Numbered from the stretch's first letter, positions 8,438 through 17,605 are shown. The stretch is 64,000 nt of DNA from Paraburkholderia terricola (GCF_900142195.1 NZ_FRAB01000013.1:29405-93404); one strand, 5' to 3'. Notes: a model not told the origin generated them from the letters alone. A program made the numbers and translations.

Positions 8438-9208
8438 ATGCACATCGCCATTTTTAATAATGATCCGGCCGAATTGCGTTTCGTAACCGACACGCTCATG
8501 TCAGCCGGTTATAGCTGTCAAACCTTTTCGGAAGTGAGATCGCTGCTTCACGCTTTGCAGCACGGGACTTTTGATCTTGCGATCTTCCGTTGGGACGCTG
8601 ATATAGAAGTGGTCGCCATGCTCGCAGGCATTCGCCATCATTGCGACACGGAGCTCCCGATACTGGTTATCTCATGTCATTTGCGCGAGCGTGATGTCGT
8701 CGACGCGCTGAACGCCGGCGCCGACGACTTTCTCGTTCAACCAATTGCCGCTCCGATTCTCCTCGCCCGAATCACCACGCTGCTACGCCGCTGCGGTCAG
8801 CGCGCATCGGCCGTCGCCAGGCAGCAGCAGTTCGGCGAATATCGCTTCGATCTCCAGGAAGGCCGCGTATCCTGGCGGGGCGAGCGCATCGCTCTTTCAC
8901 AGAAGGAATTCCGGGTCGCCTTGCTGCTATTTCAGAATCTCGGCCGGCCGCTTTCTCGTGCCAGTCTCATCGAGAGCGTGTGGCGACATTCGGCAGACGT
9001 GCCCTCCCGCACGCTCGATACACACGTTTCCTCGGTGCGGACGAAACTGCATCTGCGTGCGGAGAACGGATATGTGCTTATTTCGATCTACCGCTATGGG
9101 TATTGTCTTCAGGCGGCCGCGGAGGGTGCGCAACGATCGTCGGTTCATAGCGGCCAATGCGGAACGCGCGCTAACGGAGAACATCTTGCGGAAGTCGCCG
9201 CCGCATAA
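8438..9208 (+). CDS. atypical OmpR-family response regulator 2 (degenerate receiver)
   Basis: 256 aa, collinear with response regulator 1. In the receiver the acidic pair is N7/N8, the phospho-acceptor is Arg (R51 in FRWD), and the switch lysine is Gln (Q101 in DDFLVQP). It therefore cannot be phosphorylated in the usual way. The winged-helix domain is fully conserved (LSQKEFRVALLLF, SRTLDTHVSSVRTKL), so it probably still binds DNA. A 30-residue Gly/Ala/Ser-rich tail follows. GAGGAACC precedes the ATG. It may act as a constitutive or protein-controlled regulator, or heterodimerise with the paralogue at 5783. Loss of key residues is seen directly; the role is inferred. Confidence 0.88.
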   Translation: MHIAIFNNDPAELRFVTDTLMSAGYSCQTFSEVRSLLHALQHGTFDLAIFRWDADIEVVAMLAGIRHHCDTELPILVISCHLRERDVVDALNAGADDFLVQPIAAPILLARITTLLRRCGQRASAVARQQQFGEYRFDLQEGRVSWRGERIALSQKEFRVALLLFQNLGRPLSRASLIESVWRHSADVPSRTLDTHVSSVRTKLHLRAENGYVLISIYRYGYCLQAAAEGAQRSSVHSGQCGTRANGEHLAEVAAA

Positions 9209-9394
9209 ACCTGGTTCTGTCGCGATGTGGAGAGAACCAGGCGGACGAATCAATTGCTCGCAATGCCGTAGCGTGACCCTATACGTGAGCGCTTGAAGAG
9301 TAGGCGCCCTCCTTTCGTATGACGTAGGTTGGATTGCGCAGGAAACTGCCATCTCATCGCAATCTCGTGCAGGTGCAAATTCAGGCGTATGATA

Positions 9395-9410
9395 CTGTAT
9401 GCATATACAG
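9395..9410. promoter_or_regulatory. LexA (SOS) box upstream of the dnaE2 locus
   Basis: CTGTATGCATATACAG is a perfect 16-bp palindrome matching the proteobacterial LexA consensus CTG-N10-CAG. It lies 12 bp before the imuA-like start at 9422 and 177 bp before dnaE2, where the SOS operator of imuA-imuB-dnaE2 cassettes belongs. LexA should repress dnaE2 until DNA damage. Confidence 0.85.
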
Positions 9411-9421
9411 TGTTCACGCTC

Positions 9422-9580
9422 ATGTCGTCTGTCACCCTCCCTACCGCCGATATCCACCTATCGCTCTGGCACGCAACCCGGCTTGCCCGCGTGAACAGCG
9501 CACTATCGGCACCGGCTCTCCACCGTAACCGCGCTGCTCAAAAAGAGCAGCGCGGGTTCCCGCACGGCCTGTCCGGATGA
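9422..9580 (+). pseudogene. imuA-imuB deletion remnant (5' end of imuA joined to what looks like the 3' end of imuB)
   Basis: A 52-codon frame directly after the LexA box. Its first 24 residues (MSSVTLPTADIHLSLWHATR and on to LARV) match the start of ImuA, which typically carries I-H-x-S-L-W-x-x-x-x-L-A-R. Its last nine (RGFPHGLSG) resemble the usual C-terminal tip of ImuB (R-W-F-L-H-G-L-F-G type). It ends six bases before dnaE2, as imuB normally does. The RecA-like body of ImuA and the whole Y-family polymerase are missing. Read as an in-frame internal deletion of the first two genes of the mutasome cassette; the ImuA end is the stronger match. Confidence 0.6.
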
Positions 9581-9586
9581 CGCGCA

Positions 9587-12500
9587 ATGGACACGACTTT
9601 CACCGCGCTACCGGCCTACGCCGAGCTGTTCTGCTTTTCGAACTTCACGTTCCTGCACGGCGCCTCGCATGCGGAAGAACTCGCCGCACGCGCGTCGCAA
9701 CTCGGTTATGCGGGGCTCGCCGTCACCGATGAATGCTCGCTTGCGGGCGTCGTGCGCGCGCACGTCGCGGCGAAGGAAATCGGGTTGCCGCTCATCATCG
9801 GTTCGTATTTTCAACTGCGCAATGCCGACGGATCACCGGCGTTCGGCTTGATCCTGCTCGCGCAGAATCGCGAGGGCTACGGCAACCTGTCCGAATTGAT
9901 TACGCTCGCGCGCACGCGCGCGCCGAAGGGCGAATATCGTCTGACGCCGCACGATCTGTCGCGCCCCGATCGCGACTACGCGCATTTGCGCGGCATGCCC
10001 GATTGCCTGGCGATCCTGGTGCCCGAATTTCCGGCAAAAGAAGAAACGCTCGAAGCGCAACTCGAATGGCTCGACGACACGTTTCCCGCGCGCGCGTGGT
10101 GCGGCCTCGTGCTGCATCAGCGGGCAATGGACGACATCCATCGCGGCGCCGTCGAATACACCGCTGAGAGGCATGGCATACCGGTCGTCGCGCTCGGCCA
10201 CGTGGTGATGCACGTGCGCTCGCGCAAACCGTTGCAGGACACGTTGACGGCCATCCGCGTCGGCAGGCCGGTGCATGAATGCGGCTACGACCTCGCGCCG
10301 AACGCGGAGCAGCATCTTCGCTCGCGGCTGCGGCTCGCGAACCTCTATCCGGAATACGCGCTTCGCGAGACCACGAACATCCTCGCGCACTGCACGTTCT
10401 CGCTGGATGAACTCCGGTACGAGTATCCCGATGAACTGGTGCCGAAAGGCTTCACGCCGGCGACTTATCTGCGGCAGGAGACGTACATCGGCGCGCAGCG
10501 ACGCTTCCCGTCAGGCATTCCGTGCAACGTTCAGACGCAGATCGAACACGAACTCGAACTGATTGCGGACCTGCAATACGAGCCGTACTTTCTCACCGTT
10601 TACGACATCGTGCGGTTTGCGCGCAGCCAGCACATTCTCTGTCAAGGCCGCGGCTCGGCCGCCAATTCGGCGGTCTGCTATTGCCTGGGTATTACGGAGG
10701 TCGACCCTGCGCGCGGCAACATGCTGTTCGAGCGTTTCATCTCCAGGGAGCGCGGCGAGCCGCCCGACATCGACGTCGACTTCGAACACCAGCGGCGTGA
10801 AGAGGTGATCCAGTACATCTACTGCAAATACGGCCGCGATCGCGCGGCGATTGCCGCGGCCGTCTCCACCTATCGTGCGCGCGGCGTGCTGCGCGAAACC
10901 GGCAAGGCGCTCGGTGTCGACATGCAGATAGTCGATGCGGTGGCGAAATCGCATCACTGGTTCGATAACAGCGCGGACCTGCTCAAGCGCTTCGAGGAAT
11001 CGGGGCTGAATTCGCAGACGCCCATCATCCAGGCGTGGGCGTCGCTGGCCGCGCAACTGTATGGCTTTCCCCGGCACCTGTCGCAGCACTCGGGCGGCTT
11101 TGTCATCAGCAGGGGAAAACTCACGCGCCTCGTGCCTGTTGAAAACGCCGCCATGCCGGAGCGCAGCGTTATCCAGTGGGACAAGGACGATCTCGAGTCG
11201 CTGGGGCTGCTCAAGATCGACGTGCTCGCGCTCGGCATGCTGTCCGCTATCCGCCGCGCCCTGGACCTCGTGTCGGCGCAACGCGGCGAGCGCTTCGAGA
11301 TGCAGGACATTCCGGCGGAAGACGCCGCGACCTACGAGATGATTTCGCGCGCGGACACCGTGGGCGTGTTCCAGATCGAATCGCGCGCGCAGATGTCGAT
11401 GCTGCCACGGCTGAAGCCACGCATCTTTTACGACCTCGTTATCGAGGTCGCCATCGTCCGCCCCGGACCGATTCAGGGCGGCGCCGTCCATCCGTACCTG
11501 CAACGCCGGCAGGGATTCGAGCCGGTGACTTACCCCAGCGAGGCGCTGGAAACCGCATTGGGCCGCACGCTTGGCGTGCCGATTTTCCAGGAGCAGGTCA
11601 TGCAGGTCGCCATCCTGGCGGCGGGCTTCTCGGCCGGCGAAGCGGACCAGTTGCGAAGAGCAATGGCGGCATGGAAGCGCAAAGGCGGCCTTCAGAAATA
11701 CTACGACCGCATCGTCAACGGCATGCTCGAACGTGGGTACGACAGGGCATTCGCGGACGGCATCTTTCAGCAGATTCTCGGTTTCGGCGAGTATGGCTTT
11801 CCGGAAAGTCATGCGGCCAGCTTCGCGCTGCTCGTGTACACAAGCAGCTGGCTGAAGTGTCATGAGCCGGAAGCGTTTCTCGCCGCAATGCTCAACAGCC
11901 AGCCGATGGGCTTCTATTCGCCGTCGCAACTCGTTCAGGATGCGAAGCGCCACGGCGTTCAGGTGCTGCCGGTGGATGTCACGATAAGCGGCTGGGATTC
12001 GTCGCTCGAACAGATCGACGGTGCGGCGCGGCCTGCTGTCAGACTGGGTTTGTCGCTGCTTCGAGGCATGCGCGACGGCACCGCCGAACGTATCGAGAAT
12101 GCGCGAGCCGTGCGTCGATTCACGGCCGTGTCCGACCTCGCGCGGCGCGCGCAACTGGACCGTCGCGACCTGCAGGTGCTGGCCGCGGCCAACGCCCTGT
12201 CCTCGCTTGCCGGCAACCGGCGCGAGGCGCTGTGGCAGTCGGTCGCGTCCATACCTGACAAGGACATGCTCTCGATCGCGAAAGTCGAAGACGAAACGCC
12301 TGAACTGGGCGCGCCGTCCGAGGCGGACGATATCGTCGGCGACTACCGGTCGATGGGACTGACACTGGGCCGGCATCCCCTCGCGCTACTGCGCCGACAT
12401 TTGCTGGCCGGCAAATGGATGCCGGCATCCACGTTGCAGACCTACCGCAACGGCCGCCTCGCGCGCGGCTGCGGCATTGTTACGGTGCGCCAACGGCCCG

Positions 12501-12736
12501 ATACCGCGAAGGGCGTCATCTTCATCACCATCGAGGACGAGACCGGCAATGTGAACGTCATCATCTGGCCCAAGGTGCTCGAACAGCAGCGCCGGGAGGT
12601 GCTTGGCGCGTCGTTACTCGGCGTGCTCGGGGTGTGGCAGTGCGAAGGCGAGGTGCGCCATCTGGTGGCGCATCGTCTTGTCGATATGTCGCATCTGCTG
12701 GGCGGGCTGGTGACGGCGAGCAGGAATTTTTGTTGA
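9587..12736 (+). CDS. dnaE2: error-prone DNA polymerase III alpha subunit DnaE2
   Basis: C-family polymerase of 1,049 aa that extends past lesions during SOS mutagenesis, normally with ImuB as clamp-binding hub. Domains: PHP (from residue 9, FCFSNFTFLHGASHAEELA), palm/fingers with the catalytic motif PPDIDVDFEH near residue 395, a helix-hairpin-helix block, and a C-terminal OB fold (GIVTVRQRP, then VIFITIEDETG). Length is normal for DnaE2 and shorter than DnaE1. The ATG at 9587 follows the imuAB scar by six bases. Control by the LexA box at 9395 is expected. With ImuA and ImuB missing locally, function may be lost or depend on copies elsewhere. Confidence 0.95.
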   Translation: MDTTFTALPAYAELFCFSNFTFLHGASHAEELAARASQLGYAGLAVTDECSLAGVVRAHVAAKEIGLPLIIGSYFQLRNADGSPAFGLILLAQNREGYGNLSELITLARTRAPKGEYRLTPHDLSRPDRDYAHLRGMPDCLAILVPEFPAKEETLEAQLEWLDDTFPARAWCGLVLHQRAMDDIHRGAVEYTAERHGIPVVALGHVVMHVRSRKPLQDTLTAIRVGRPVHECGYDLAPNAEQHLRSRLRLANLYPEYALRETTNILAHCTFSLDELRYEYPDELVPKGFTPATYLRQETYIGAQRRFPSGIPCNVQTQIEHELELIADLQYEPYFLTVYDIVRFARSQHILCQGRGSAANSAVCYCLGITEVDPARGNMLFERFISRERGEPPDIDVDFEHQRREEVIQYIYCKYGRDRAAIAAAVSTYRARGVLRETGKALGVDMQIVDAVAKSHHWFDNSADLLKRFEESGLNSQTPIIQAWASLAAQLYGFPRHLSQHSGGFVISRGKLTRLVPVENAAMPERSVIQWDKDDLESLGLLKIDVLALGMLSAIRRALDLVSAQRGERFEMQDIPAEDAATYEMISRADTVGVFQIESRAQMSMLPRLKPRIFYDLVIEVAIVRPGPIQGGAVHPYLQRRQGFEPVTYPSEALETALGRTLGVPIFQEQVMQVAILAAGFSAGEADQLRRAMAAWKRKGGLQKYYDRIVNGMLERGYDRAFADGIFQQILGFGEYGFPESHAASFALLVYTSSWLKCHEPEAFLAAMLNSQPMGFYSPSQLVQDAKRHGVQVLPVDVTISGWDSSLEQIDGAARPAVRLGLSLLRGMRDGTAERIENARAVRRFTAVSDLARRAQLDRRDLQVLAAANALSSLAGNRREALWQSVASIPDKDMLSIAKVEDETPELGAPSEADDIVGDYRSMGLTLGRHPLALLRRHLLAGKWMPASTLQTYRNGRLARGCGIVTVRQRPDTAKGVIFITIEDETGNVNVIIWPKVLEQQRREVLGASLLGVLGVWQCEGEVRHLVAHRLVDMSHLLGGLVTASRNFC

Positions 12737-12804
12737 GTCATTCACGTTGAAGCGTCATGAAGTGCGTCTCGCAGCGACGCGTGTGCGCCGAGGATTCCGT
12801 TTGG

Positions 12805-13695
12805 CTAAACGCGCGGCGGGAGGGCCGCGGCAAAAAAGTCCGTCACGCGACGCACGCGTGCCGGTACAAACCGACGCCTTGGCCAGATGACGCTGATGTC
12901 TCTCACGTCGCCTATAAAGTCCTCGAGAACGGCGATCACGTCCGGATGCCGGAGTTCGTCCGCAAGCGACACTCGGGCAAAGAGGCCGATTCCAACGCCG
13001 TCCAGCACACCCGCCCGGATCGTTTCGACGCTGTTCGACGAAAGATTGCCGCGAACGGCCACGCTGAATGGACCGTCCGGCCCAACGAACGGCCAGTTCG
13101 CCGACTCCGTCAGACCGCCATATAAAAGGCAGTTGTGGTCGACGAGCTCGGCGGGTGTCCTGGGTATGCCGTGTTGCTCGAAGTACCGACGCGATCCGAC
13201 GCACACGAGCGGCGTGGTCGCCACGCGCCTGACGACCGCATCAGGATCGTTGACGGGGCCTACCCGGATCGCCAGATCGATCCGGTCTTCCACCATGTCG
13301 CGCACGAGGTCCGAAAGAACGAGATCGACCTGAAGGCCGGGATTGAGCGACAACAACTCAGGGATGAGCGGCAAGACGTGAAGGCGACCGAACGTGGACG
13401 CTACGGCGATCCTGATCAAACCGGAGACATCGAGCGTGCTGCTCGTCAGTTCGCTGTCGGCTTCATCCATCTCATCGACGAGCGGCCTGGTCCGATCGTA
13501 GTACCGCTGCCCCTGATCCGTGAGGGTCACGTTGCGCGTGCTGCGGTTGAACAACAGCACGCCAAGGCGCTTCTCCAGCGTCCCGATGGCCTTGCTGATG
13601 GCGGATTGCGATTCTCCCGTTCTACGCGCCGCAGCCGAAAAGCCACCCGCCTCGGCCACGGCGATGAAGGCGTTCAATTCGTGAAACCGGTCCAT
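12805..13695 (-). CDS. LysR-type transcriptional regulator
   Basis: 296 aa. N-terminal winged helix-turn-helix (MDRFHELNAFIAVAEAGGFS, then SAAARRTGESQSAISKAIGTLEKRL), then a substrate-binding domain from about residue 90 with the common IAVASTFG and FSVAVRGNLSSNS segments. The start is placed at ATG 13695 because LysR proteins normally begin MDRF-type; an ATG five codons upstream is possible. Divergent from the SDR gene at 13823 across 127 bp containing a LysR-style dyad, so it likely controls that gene and itself. Effector unknown. Confidence 0.9.
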   Translation of the reverse strand: MDRFHELNAFIAVAEAGGFSAAARRTGESQSAISKAIGTLEKRLGVLLFNRSTRNVTLTDQGQRYYDRTRPLVDEMDEADSELTSSTLDVSGLIRIAVASTFGRLHVLPLIPELLSLNPGLQVDLVLSDLVRDMVEDRIDLAIRVGPVNDPDAVVRRVATTPLVCVGSRRYFEQHGIPRTPAELVDHNCLLYGGLTESANWPFVGPDGPFSVAVRGNLSSNSVETIRAGVLDGVGIGLFARVSLADELRHPDVIAVLEDFIGDVRDISVIWPRRRFVPARVRRVTDFFAAALPPRV

Positions 13696-13719
13696 TGCCG
13701 TCGTCCCCAAGCGTTCCAG

Positions 13720-13738
13720 CTATTCCCCAAGAGAATAG
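13720..13738. promoter_or_regulatory. LysR-type dyad between divergent genes
   Basis: Perfect inverted repeat CTATTC-N7-GAATAG, containing a T-N11-A core, 25 bp before the LysR start and 84 bp before the SDR start. This fits an LTTR recognition site; binding by the adjacent regulator is inferred. Confidence 0.55.
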
Positions 13739-13822
13739 ATCTTATGAAAATTCCCCGCATTATCATTCCCGCCGGCCGCAATTACCATCGTTCTGTCATT
13801 CACGAACAGATACAAGGTTTCG

Positions 13823-14563
13823 ATGTCCACTCTCGCAGGCAAGACCGCCGTCATTAGCGGCGCAACGACCGGTATCGGTTTGGCGATCGCCCAACGCCTG
13901 GTGGCCGAAGGCGCGCATGTCTTTATCTTTGGTCGCCGGCAGGCGCAGCTCGACGAAGCCGCCCGACTGATCGGCCGCAACGTCACCGCTATCCAGGCTG
14001 ACGCCGCGAACCTCGATGATCTCGATCGCGTCGCTGCAACAGTCAGGGAAGTAAAAGGTGCCGTCGACATCGTCGTGTCGAACGCGGGCTTTACGGAGCA
14101 GGCTTCGATCGACACCCTCACGCCCGAGCATTTCGACAAGGCCTTCAACCTCATGGCTCGCGGCCCGGTCTTCCTGGTTCAGAAGCTGTTGCCGCTGATG
14201 ACAGCGGGCGGATCGATCGTTCTGGTCTCCTCGGCCATGCACGGCATGGGCATTCCCGGCCATACGGCCTACGCGGCGACCAAGGCGGCGCTACGTTCCT
14301 ATGCCCGCACGTGGGCCGCGGAATTCAAGGATCGCGGCATTCGCGTCAACCTGCTCAGCCCTGGCGTCACCGATACTCCCATTCTCGATTCTCAATCGGC
14401 GACGCGCGAGGAACTGGTGAACATGTACCAGAGCATGATCCCGATCGGTCGACTCGCGCGGGCCGAGGAAATGGCCAATGCGGCGCTCTTCCTCGCGTCC
14501 GACCAGAGTTCCTATGTGACGGGTGCGGATTTGATGGCCGATGGTGGTGTCGGTCAGGTCTGA
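13823..14563 (+). CDS. short-chain dehydrogenase/reductase (classical SDR)
   Basis: 246-aa NAD(P)-dependent oxidoreductase. Cofactor motif TGATTGIG-type appears as [12 protein letters not shown], then NAG, catalytic Ser in VLVSSAMHG, and YAATK for the Tyr-x-x-x-Lys pair. C-terminal PGVTDTP and GGVG motifs complete the fold. Arg at FGRRQ after beta-2 suggests a preference for NADPH. Divergent from the LysR gene. Substrate unknown. Confidence 0.92.
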   Translation: MSTLAGKTAVISGATTGIGLAIAQRLVAEGAHVFIFGRRQAQLDEAARLIGRNVTAIQADAANLDDLDRVAATVREVKGAVDIVVSNAGFTEQASIDTLTPEHFDKAFNLMARGPVFLVQKLLPLMTAGGSIVLVSSAMHGMGIPGHTAYAATKAALRSYARTWAAEFKDRGIRVNLLSPGVTDTPILDSQSATREELVNMYQSMIPIGRLARAEEMANAALFLASDQSSYVTGADLMADGGVGQV

Positions 14564-14633
14564 GAAGCGACGCTCGCTGACTCGATCTCCACGCATACGG
14601 GCCAACGACGCCAACGACGCCTCGGGGCGGAAC

Positions 14634-14747
14634 GTCACCGGCACGATTGAAAGCATCGCGTTTCAGACCAATATTCTTGCGCTTGATGCTGAAGTGGAGG
14701 CGGCACGAGCGGCAGAGGAAGGACGCGGCCTCGCCGTGGTCGCCTCT
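14634..14747 (+). pseudogene. chemoreceptor (MCP) signalling-tip fragment
   Basis: About 38 codons encode [20 protein letters not shown], continuing [14 protein letters not shown]. This is the near-invariant hairpin tip of methyl-accepting chemotaxis proteins (normally [23 protein letters not shown]). Nothing before or after belongs to an MCP: no sensor, membrane span or rest of the signalling domain. A remnant of a deleted or rearranged gene between the SDR and the next gene. Confidence 0.8.
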
Positions 14748-14764
14748 GATTCGTATGCACTCAA

Positions 14765-15289
14765 TCAGTGATACGTCGTCGTCGACGACTGCAGCTTCGT
14801 CAGCACGCCGCGCTTGAATCGGAACCAGCCTTGCGAGCCGTGCATCACGACTTCATCGCCTTGCCAGAACACGCGCCTGACCGTCATGCGAATACCGGAG
14901 CGCTGCACAAGCGGCGGACGGCGGCGAAAGTCGTACAGCACCGGGCCGGAATCGGTCTGCACGAGCGTGCGCGTGACCGTGTCGTTTGCGTGGCCCACGT
15001 CATCGAAATGCGTGAGCGTGTTCGCGCCGAAGCGATCGAAAACCTCGTTGTCGAGCATCGCCGTCCAATCGTGGTCGGCGCGCACGAATTGCAGTTGGCC
15101 CGAGGGCGTGCCGAGCGGGCCGGACGCGTTGCTTTGCGCATGAACGCAAGTCGCGAAAGAACTCGCCGCGAGCGCTGCGACGAACAGTCGTCCGAGGTTG
15201 CCTTTCAGGTTCAGCGGCGTCTGCCGCAACGAAGCGCGACCCGCCATCGTTCGTTGGAACATTGTCATCGATCTGGTCCACACCGTCAT
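14765..15289 (-). CDS. hypothetical exported protein
   Basis: Up to 174 aa with a signal-peptide-like segment ([20 protein letters not shown], cleaved before Q) followed by about 115 residues rich in Val, Arg and aromatic residues, ending [21 protein letters not shown]. No family recognised. Several in-frame ATGs (15289, 15268, 15262, 15247) lack a clear ribosome site, so the start is uncertain. It shares its strand with the hpnR-like gene but not its transcription unit, lying downstream of it after about 70 bp. Confidence 0.6.
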   Translation of the reverse strand: MTVWTRSMTMFQRTMAGRASLRQTPLNLKGNLGRLFVAALAASSFATCVHAQSNASGPLGTPSGQLQFVRADHDWTAMLDNEVFDRFGANTLTHFDDVGHANDTVTRTLVQTDSGPVLYDFRRRPPLVQRSGIRMTVRRVFWQGDEVVMHGSQGWFRFKRGVLTKLQSSTTTYH

Positions 15290-15361
15290 TGTTATTAACG
15301 AAGCGGCGATGGTACTTCACCCGGCAATCGAAGGCGACGCGAAGCGGCTACTACCCCACTC

Positions 15362-16903
15362 CTACTCCGCCCCCATCCGCGTCCCGTCCACGAATCTTTC
15401 GGTGGCGTCGTCGATCCGGCGCCCTCGGCGTCCCGTCGGCCCATAGACATAAATCGATTTCACGTCGACCCGCTCGTCCGTCACGGCGGGCGGAGGCGAC
15501 ATGGCATAACGCACCATGCGTGCGTGGTCGCCGAGTTGCAATCGCGGATCGAAAACGGAATCGAATTTCCACAACATCCGCACGAAGTTGGTCTGGCCGC
15601 GCAGCAACAGCTTGCACGCCTGCCCCGTCGCGCCCCGCAATGCGGTCCAGCCCAGGTGCTTGCGATTGAGTACCTGCTGCGTGCGCACCAGTTCCGTGTA
15701 GAACTCATCGAGCGGCAAACGGGTCGGCAAAACCGCATGCTGTATGTCATACAACCGATAATCCAGGCTGGTCAGCCTGCGTTGCTCGCGCAGCCAGATT
15801 TCGGTGCCGGGATAAGGCGTGTTGACGCTGATATTGACGATCTCCGGTATCTCCAGGCACCAACGCCGGATGGTTTCGAAGCGCTCGCGGTCCCAGTCGG
15901 GGTCGGCAATCAGATTGATCGCGACGGTGATCCCCAGCGAGCGGGCAAACTCCAGCGCCTCGAAGTTTTTGTCCAGCGTGATGCGTTTGCGGAACGCCTT
16001 CAGGCCCTCCGCATCGATCGCCTCCATGCCGATGAACATGTACTCCAGTCCGAGGCGGCGCCAGAATCGAAACACGTCCTTATTGCGCAACAACACATCG
16101 CCGCGTGTCTCCAGGTAATACCTCTTTCGAATTCCCCGGCGCTCGATCGCCTCGCCGATCTGCATGCCGTGCTCGGCATGAACGAACGCCACGTCGTCGA
16201 CGATGAATACGCCCGGCTCGCGTATCGTCGCCAGTTCGGCGACGACCTGTTCCGGGTTGCGCGCGCGGTAGCTGCGGCCATAAAACGTCCACGCGCTGCA
16301 AAACGCGCAATCCCAGGGGCAGCCTCTCGCAAACTCGATCGAGGCGCAGGGGTCCAGCACGCCGATAAAATATTTTCTCCGATGCCGCAACAGATCGCGC
16401 GCCGGGCGCAGCGTATCGAGCGACTGCGCGAAGCACGGCGGCGGCCCTTCGCCATCGCGCGTGACCACGCCGGGCACACGCAGCAGATCGCCGCCGCGGG
16501 CAACCGTCTCCAGCAAGGCGGCGATCGAGGCCTCGCCTTCGCCGCGGAGCACGCAGTTCACCGCGCCATCGGCATGCCGCAGCAGATCGGCCGCGACAAA
16601 CGAGGCGCTGTGTCCGCCGACCAGCACGAAACACTGCGGCAGCGCAGCCTTGATCGCTTTCGCGAGATCGATGATTTCGGGGATGTTGGCGAGGTAGTTG
16701 CCCGAGAAACACACCGCGTCGGGTTGCCAACTTCGTATCATGCGGTGCAGGTCGCGGTGCGTCTCGGCCTGCAGGTCGATGAGGCGGACCTCGTGGCCGG
16801 CGTCCCGCGCGACGGCCGCCACATACTCCAGTCCAAGCGGCTCCAGACGCAGGAACACGCGCGTGTACATCAAACCGCTGGGATGAACCGCAAGCACCTT
16901 CAT
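15362..16903 (-). CDS. hpnR: B12-binding radical SAM protein, HpnR-like hopanoid C-3 methylase
   Basis: 513 aa. The N-terminal cobalamin-binding Rossmann domain (MKVLAVHPSGLMYTRVFLRL start, VLVGGHSASF) precedes a radical SAM core with the 4Fe-4S motif CPWDCAFC (CxxxCxxC) near residue 203. Conserved FIGVLDPCASIEFARG, FYGRSY and VFIVDDVAF segments match, from memory, hopanoid C-3 methylases, which methylate ring A of hopanoids and so alter membrane rigidity. Class B methylases use methylcobalamin and SAM. ATG at 16903 has GGGAG upstream. No other hpn gene is in the window, so the specific assignment rests on similarity alone. Confidence 0.75.
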   Translation of the reverse strand: MKVLAVHPSGLMYTRVFLRLEPLGLEYVAAVARDAGHEVRLIDLQAETHRDLHRMIRSWQPDAVCFSGNYLANIPEIIDLAKAIKAALPQCFVLVGGHSASFVAADLLRHADGAVNCVLRGEGEASIAALLETVARGGDLLRVPGVVTRDGEGPPPCFAQSLDTLRPARDLLRHRRKYFIGVLDPCASIEFARGCPWDCAFCSAWTFYGRSYRARNPEQVVAELATIREPGVFIVDDVAFVHAEHGMQIGEAIERRGIRKRYYLETRGDVLLRNKDVFRFWRRLGLEYMFIGMEAIDAEGLKAFRKRITLDKNFEALEFARSLGITVAINLIADPDWDRERFETIRRWCLEIPEIVNISVNTPYPGTEIWLREQRRLTSLDYRLYDIQHAVLPTRLPLDEFYTELVRTQQVLNRKHLGWTALRGATGQACKLLLRGQTNFVRMLWKFDSVFDPRLQLGDHARMVRYAMSPPPAVTDERVDVKSIYVYGPTGRRGRRIDDATERFVDGTRMGAE

Positions 16904-17125
16904 GAAAATCTCCCGCAAGAGATAAACCAGCGGTATTGCGCCCCCAGACGGCCGCGCGCGCCCTCAAGCGTGCGTACCCGCCCCCGCGGATCTTCGATCA
17001 TCACGCGCCGGTTGCGCGGCACGCGGCTTTGCCGATCGCCGCGGCAATCCCGGCCAGCCCCGATCTCGACGATGCCGCGCGCGCCACGCTCGTCGCCGGC
17101 CAACGAGACGTCGCCGGCCGGGCAT

Positions 17126-17398
17126 TCACGATTGCCCAGCCCCGCGCAGATGCTTGATAAACAGGATTGCCGCGGCCGGCACATGAACAGTGCCGAACGC
17201 GACGACGAACACAAGCCACCGGGACTCCGCGAGTCCCGGCACCAACACGCTGACGACACCGCAAGCACCGCCCACCAGTATCAGGACGCCATGCGCGATT
17301 ACCCTGTGCCCGGCGCCGCGGGTGAACATCGGGATTGCGTAATGCACGTAACAGACGACGCCGATCAGAACCAGGCCAATAACGAGCATCGGCGCCAC
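17126..17398 (-). CDS. small integral membrane protein
   Basis: 90 aa with three predicted membrane segments (MLVIGLVLIGVVCYVHYAI; VIAHGVLILVGGACGVVSVL; WLVFVVAFGTVHVPAAAILF). No family recognised. A GTG at 17398 preceded by GGAGG at six bases is the likely start. It follows the small lipoprotein gene after 51 bp and probably shares its transcript. About 220 bp then separate it from the hpnR-like gene. Confidence 0.7.
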   Translation of the reverse strand: MAPMLVIGLVLIGVVCYVHYAIPMFTRGAGHRVIAHGVLILVGGACGVVSVLVPGLAESRWLVFVVAFGTVHVPAAAILFIKHLRGAGQS

Positions 17399-17449
17399 GC
17401 CGCGCCTCCCGGAACCTGCATCGCGCCGCGCCGGCGCGACTCCGATCCC

Positions 17450-17605
17450 TTACTGACTGGCGCCCGAAGCAGGCGCCATCGCCGCCGGACCGCTCGCGGC
17501 GCCCGGCACGCCGGCGGTATTGTCAGCCCGCTTGCAACCCGCCGCACCGAGTATCGTCGCTGCAATCAACGCGCCCATCCAGAATCTCTTGGTACCAGGC
17601 TTCAT
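17450..17605 (-). CDS. small lipoprotein (51 aa)
   Basis: MKPGTKRFWMGALIAATILG leads into a lipobox (GAAGC, Cys24), followed by a short Ala/Gly/Pro/Ser-rich tail ending ASGASQ. The ribosome site AGGAG lies eight bases before the ATG. Similar tiny lipoproteins are common in Burkholderiales; function unknown. Probably cotranscribed with the membrane protein at 17126. Confidence 0.75.
   Translation of the reverse strand: MKPGTKRFWMGALIAATILGAAGCKRADNTAGVPGAASGPAAMAPASGASQ

Noticed and set aside
10511..12376. 621-codon minus-strand open frame
   Set aside because: Lies wholly antisense to dnaE2, lacks domain motifs and results from GC-rich codon bias.
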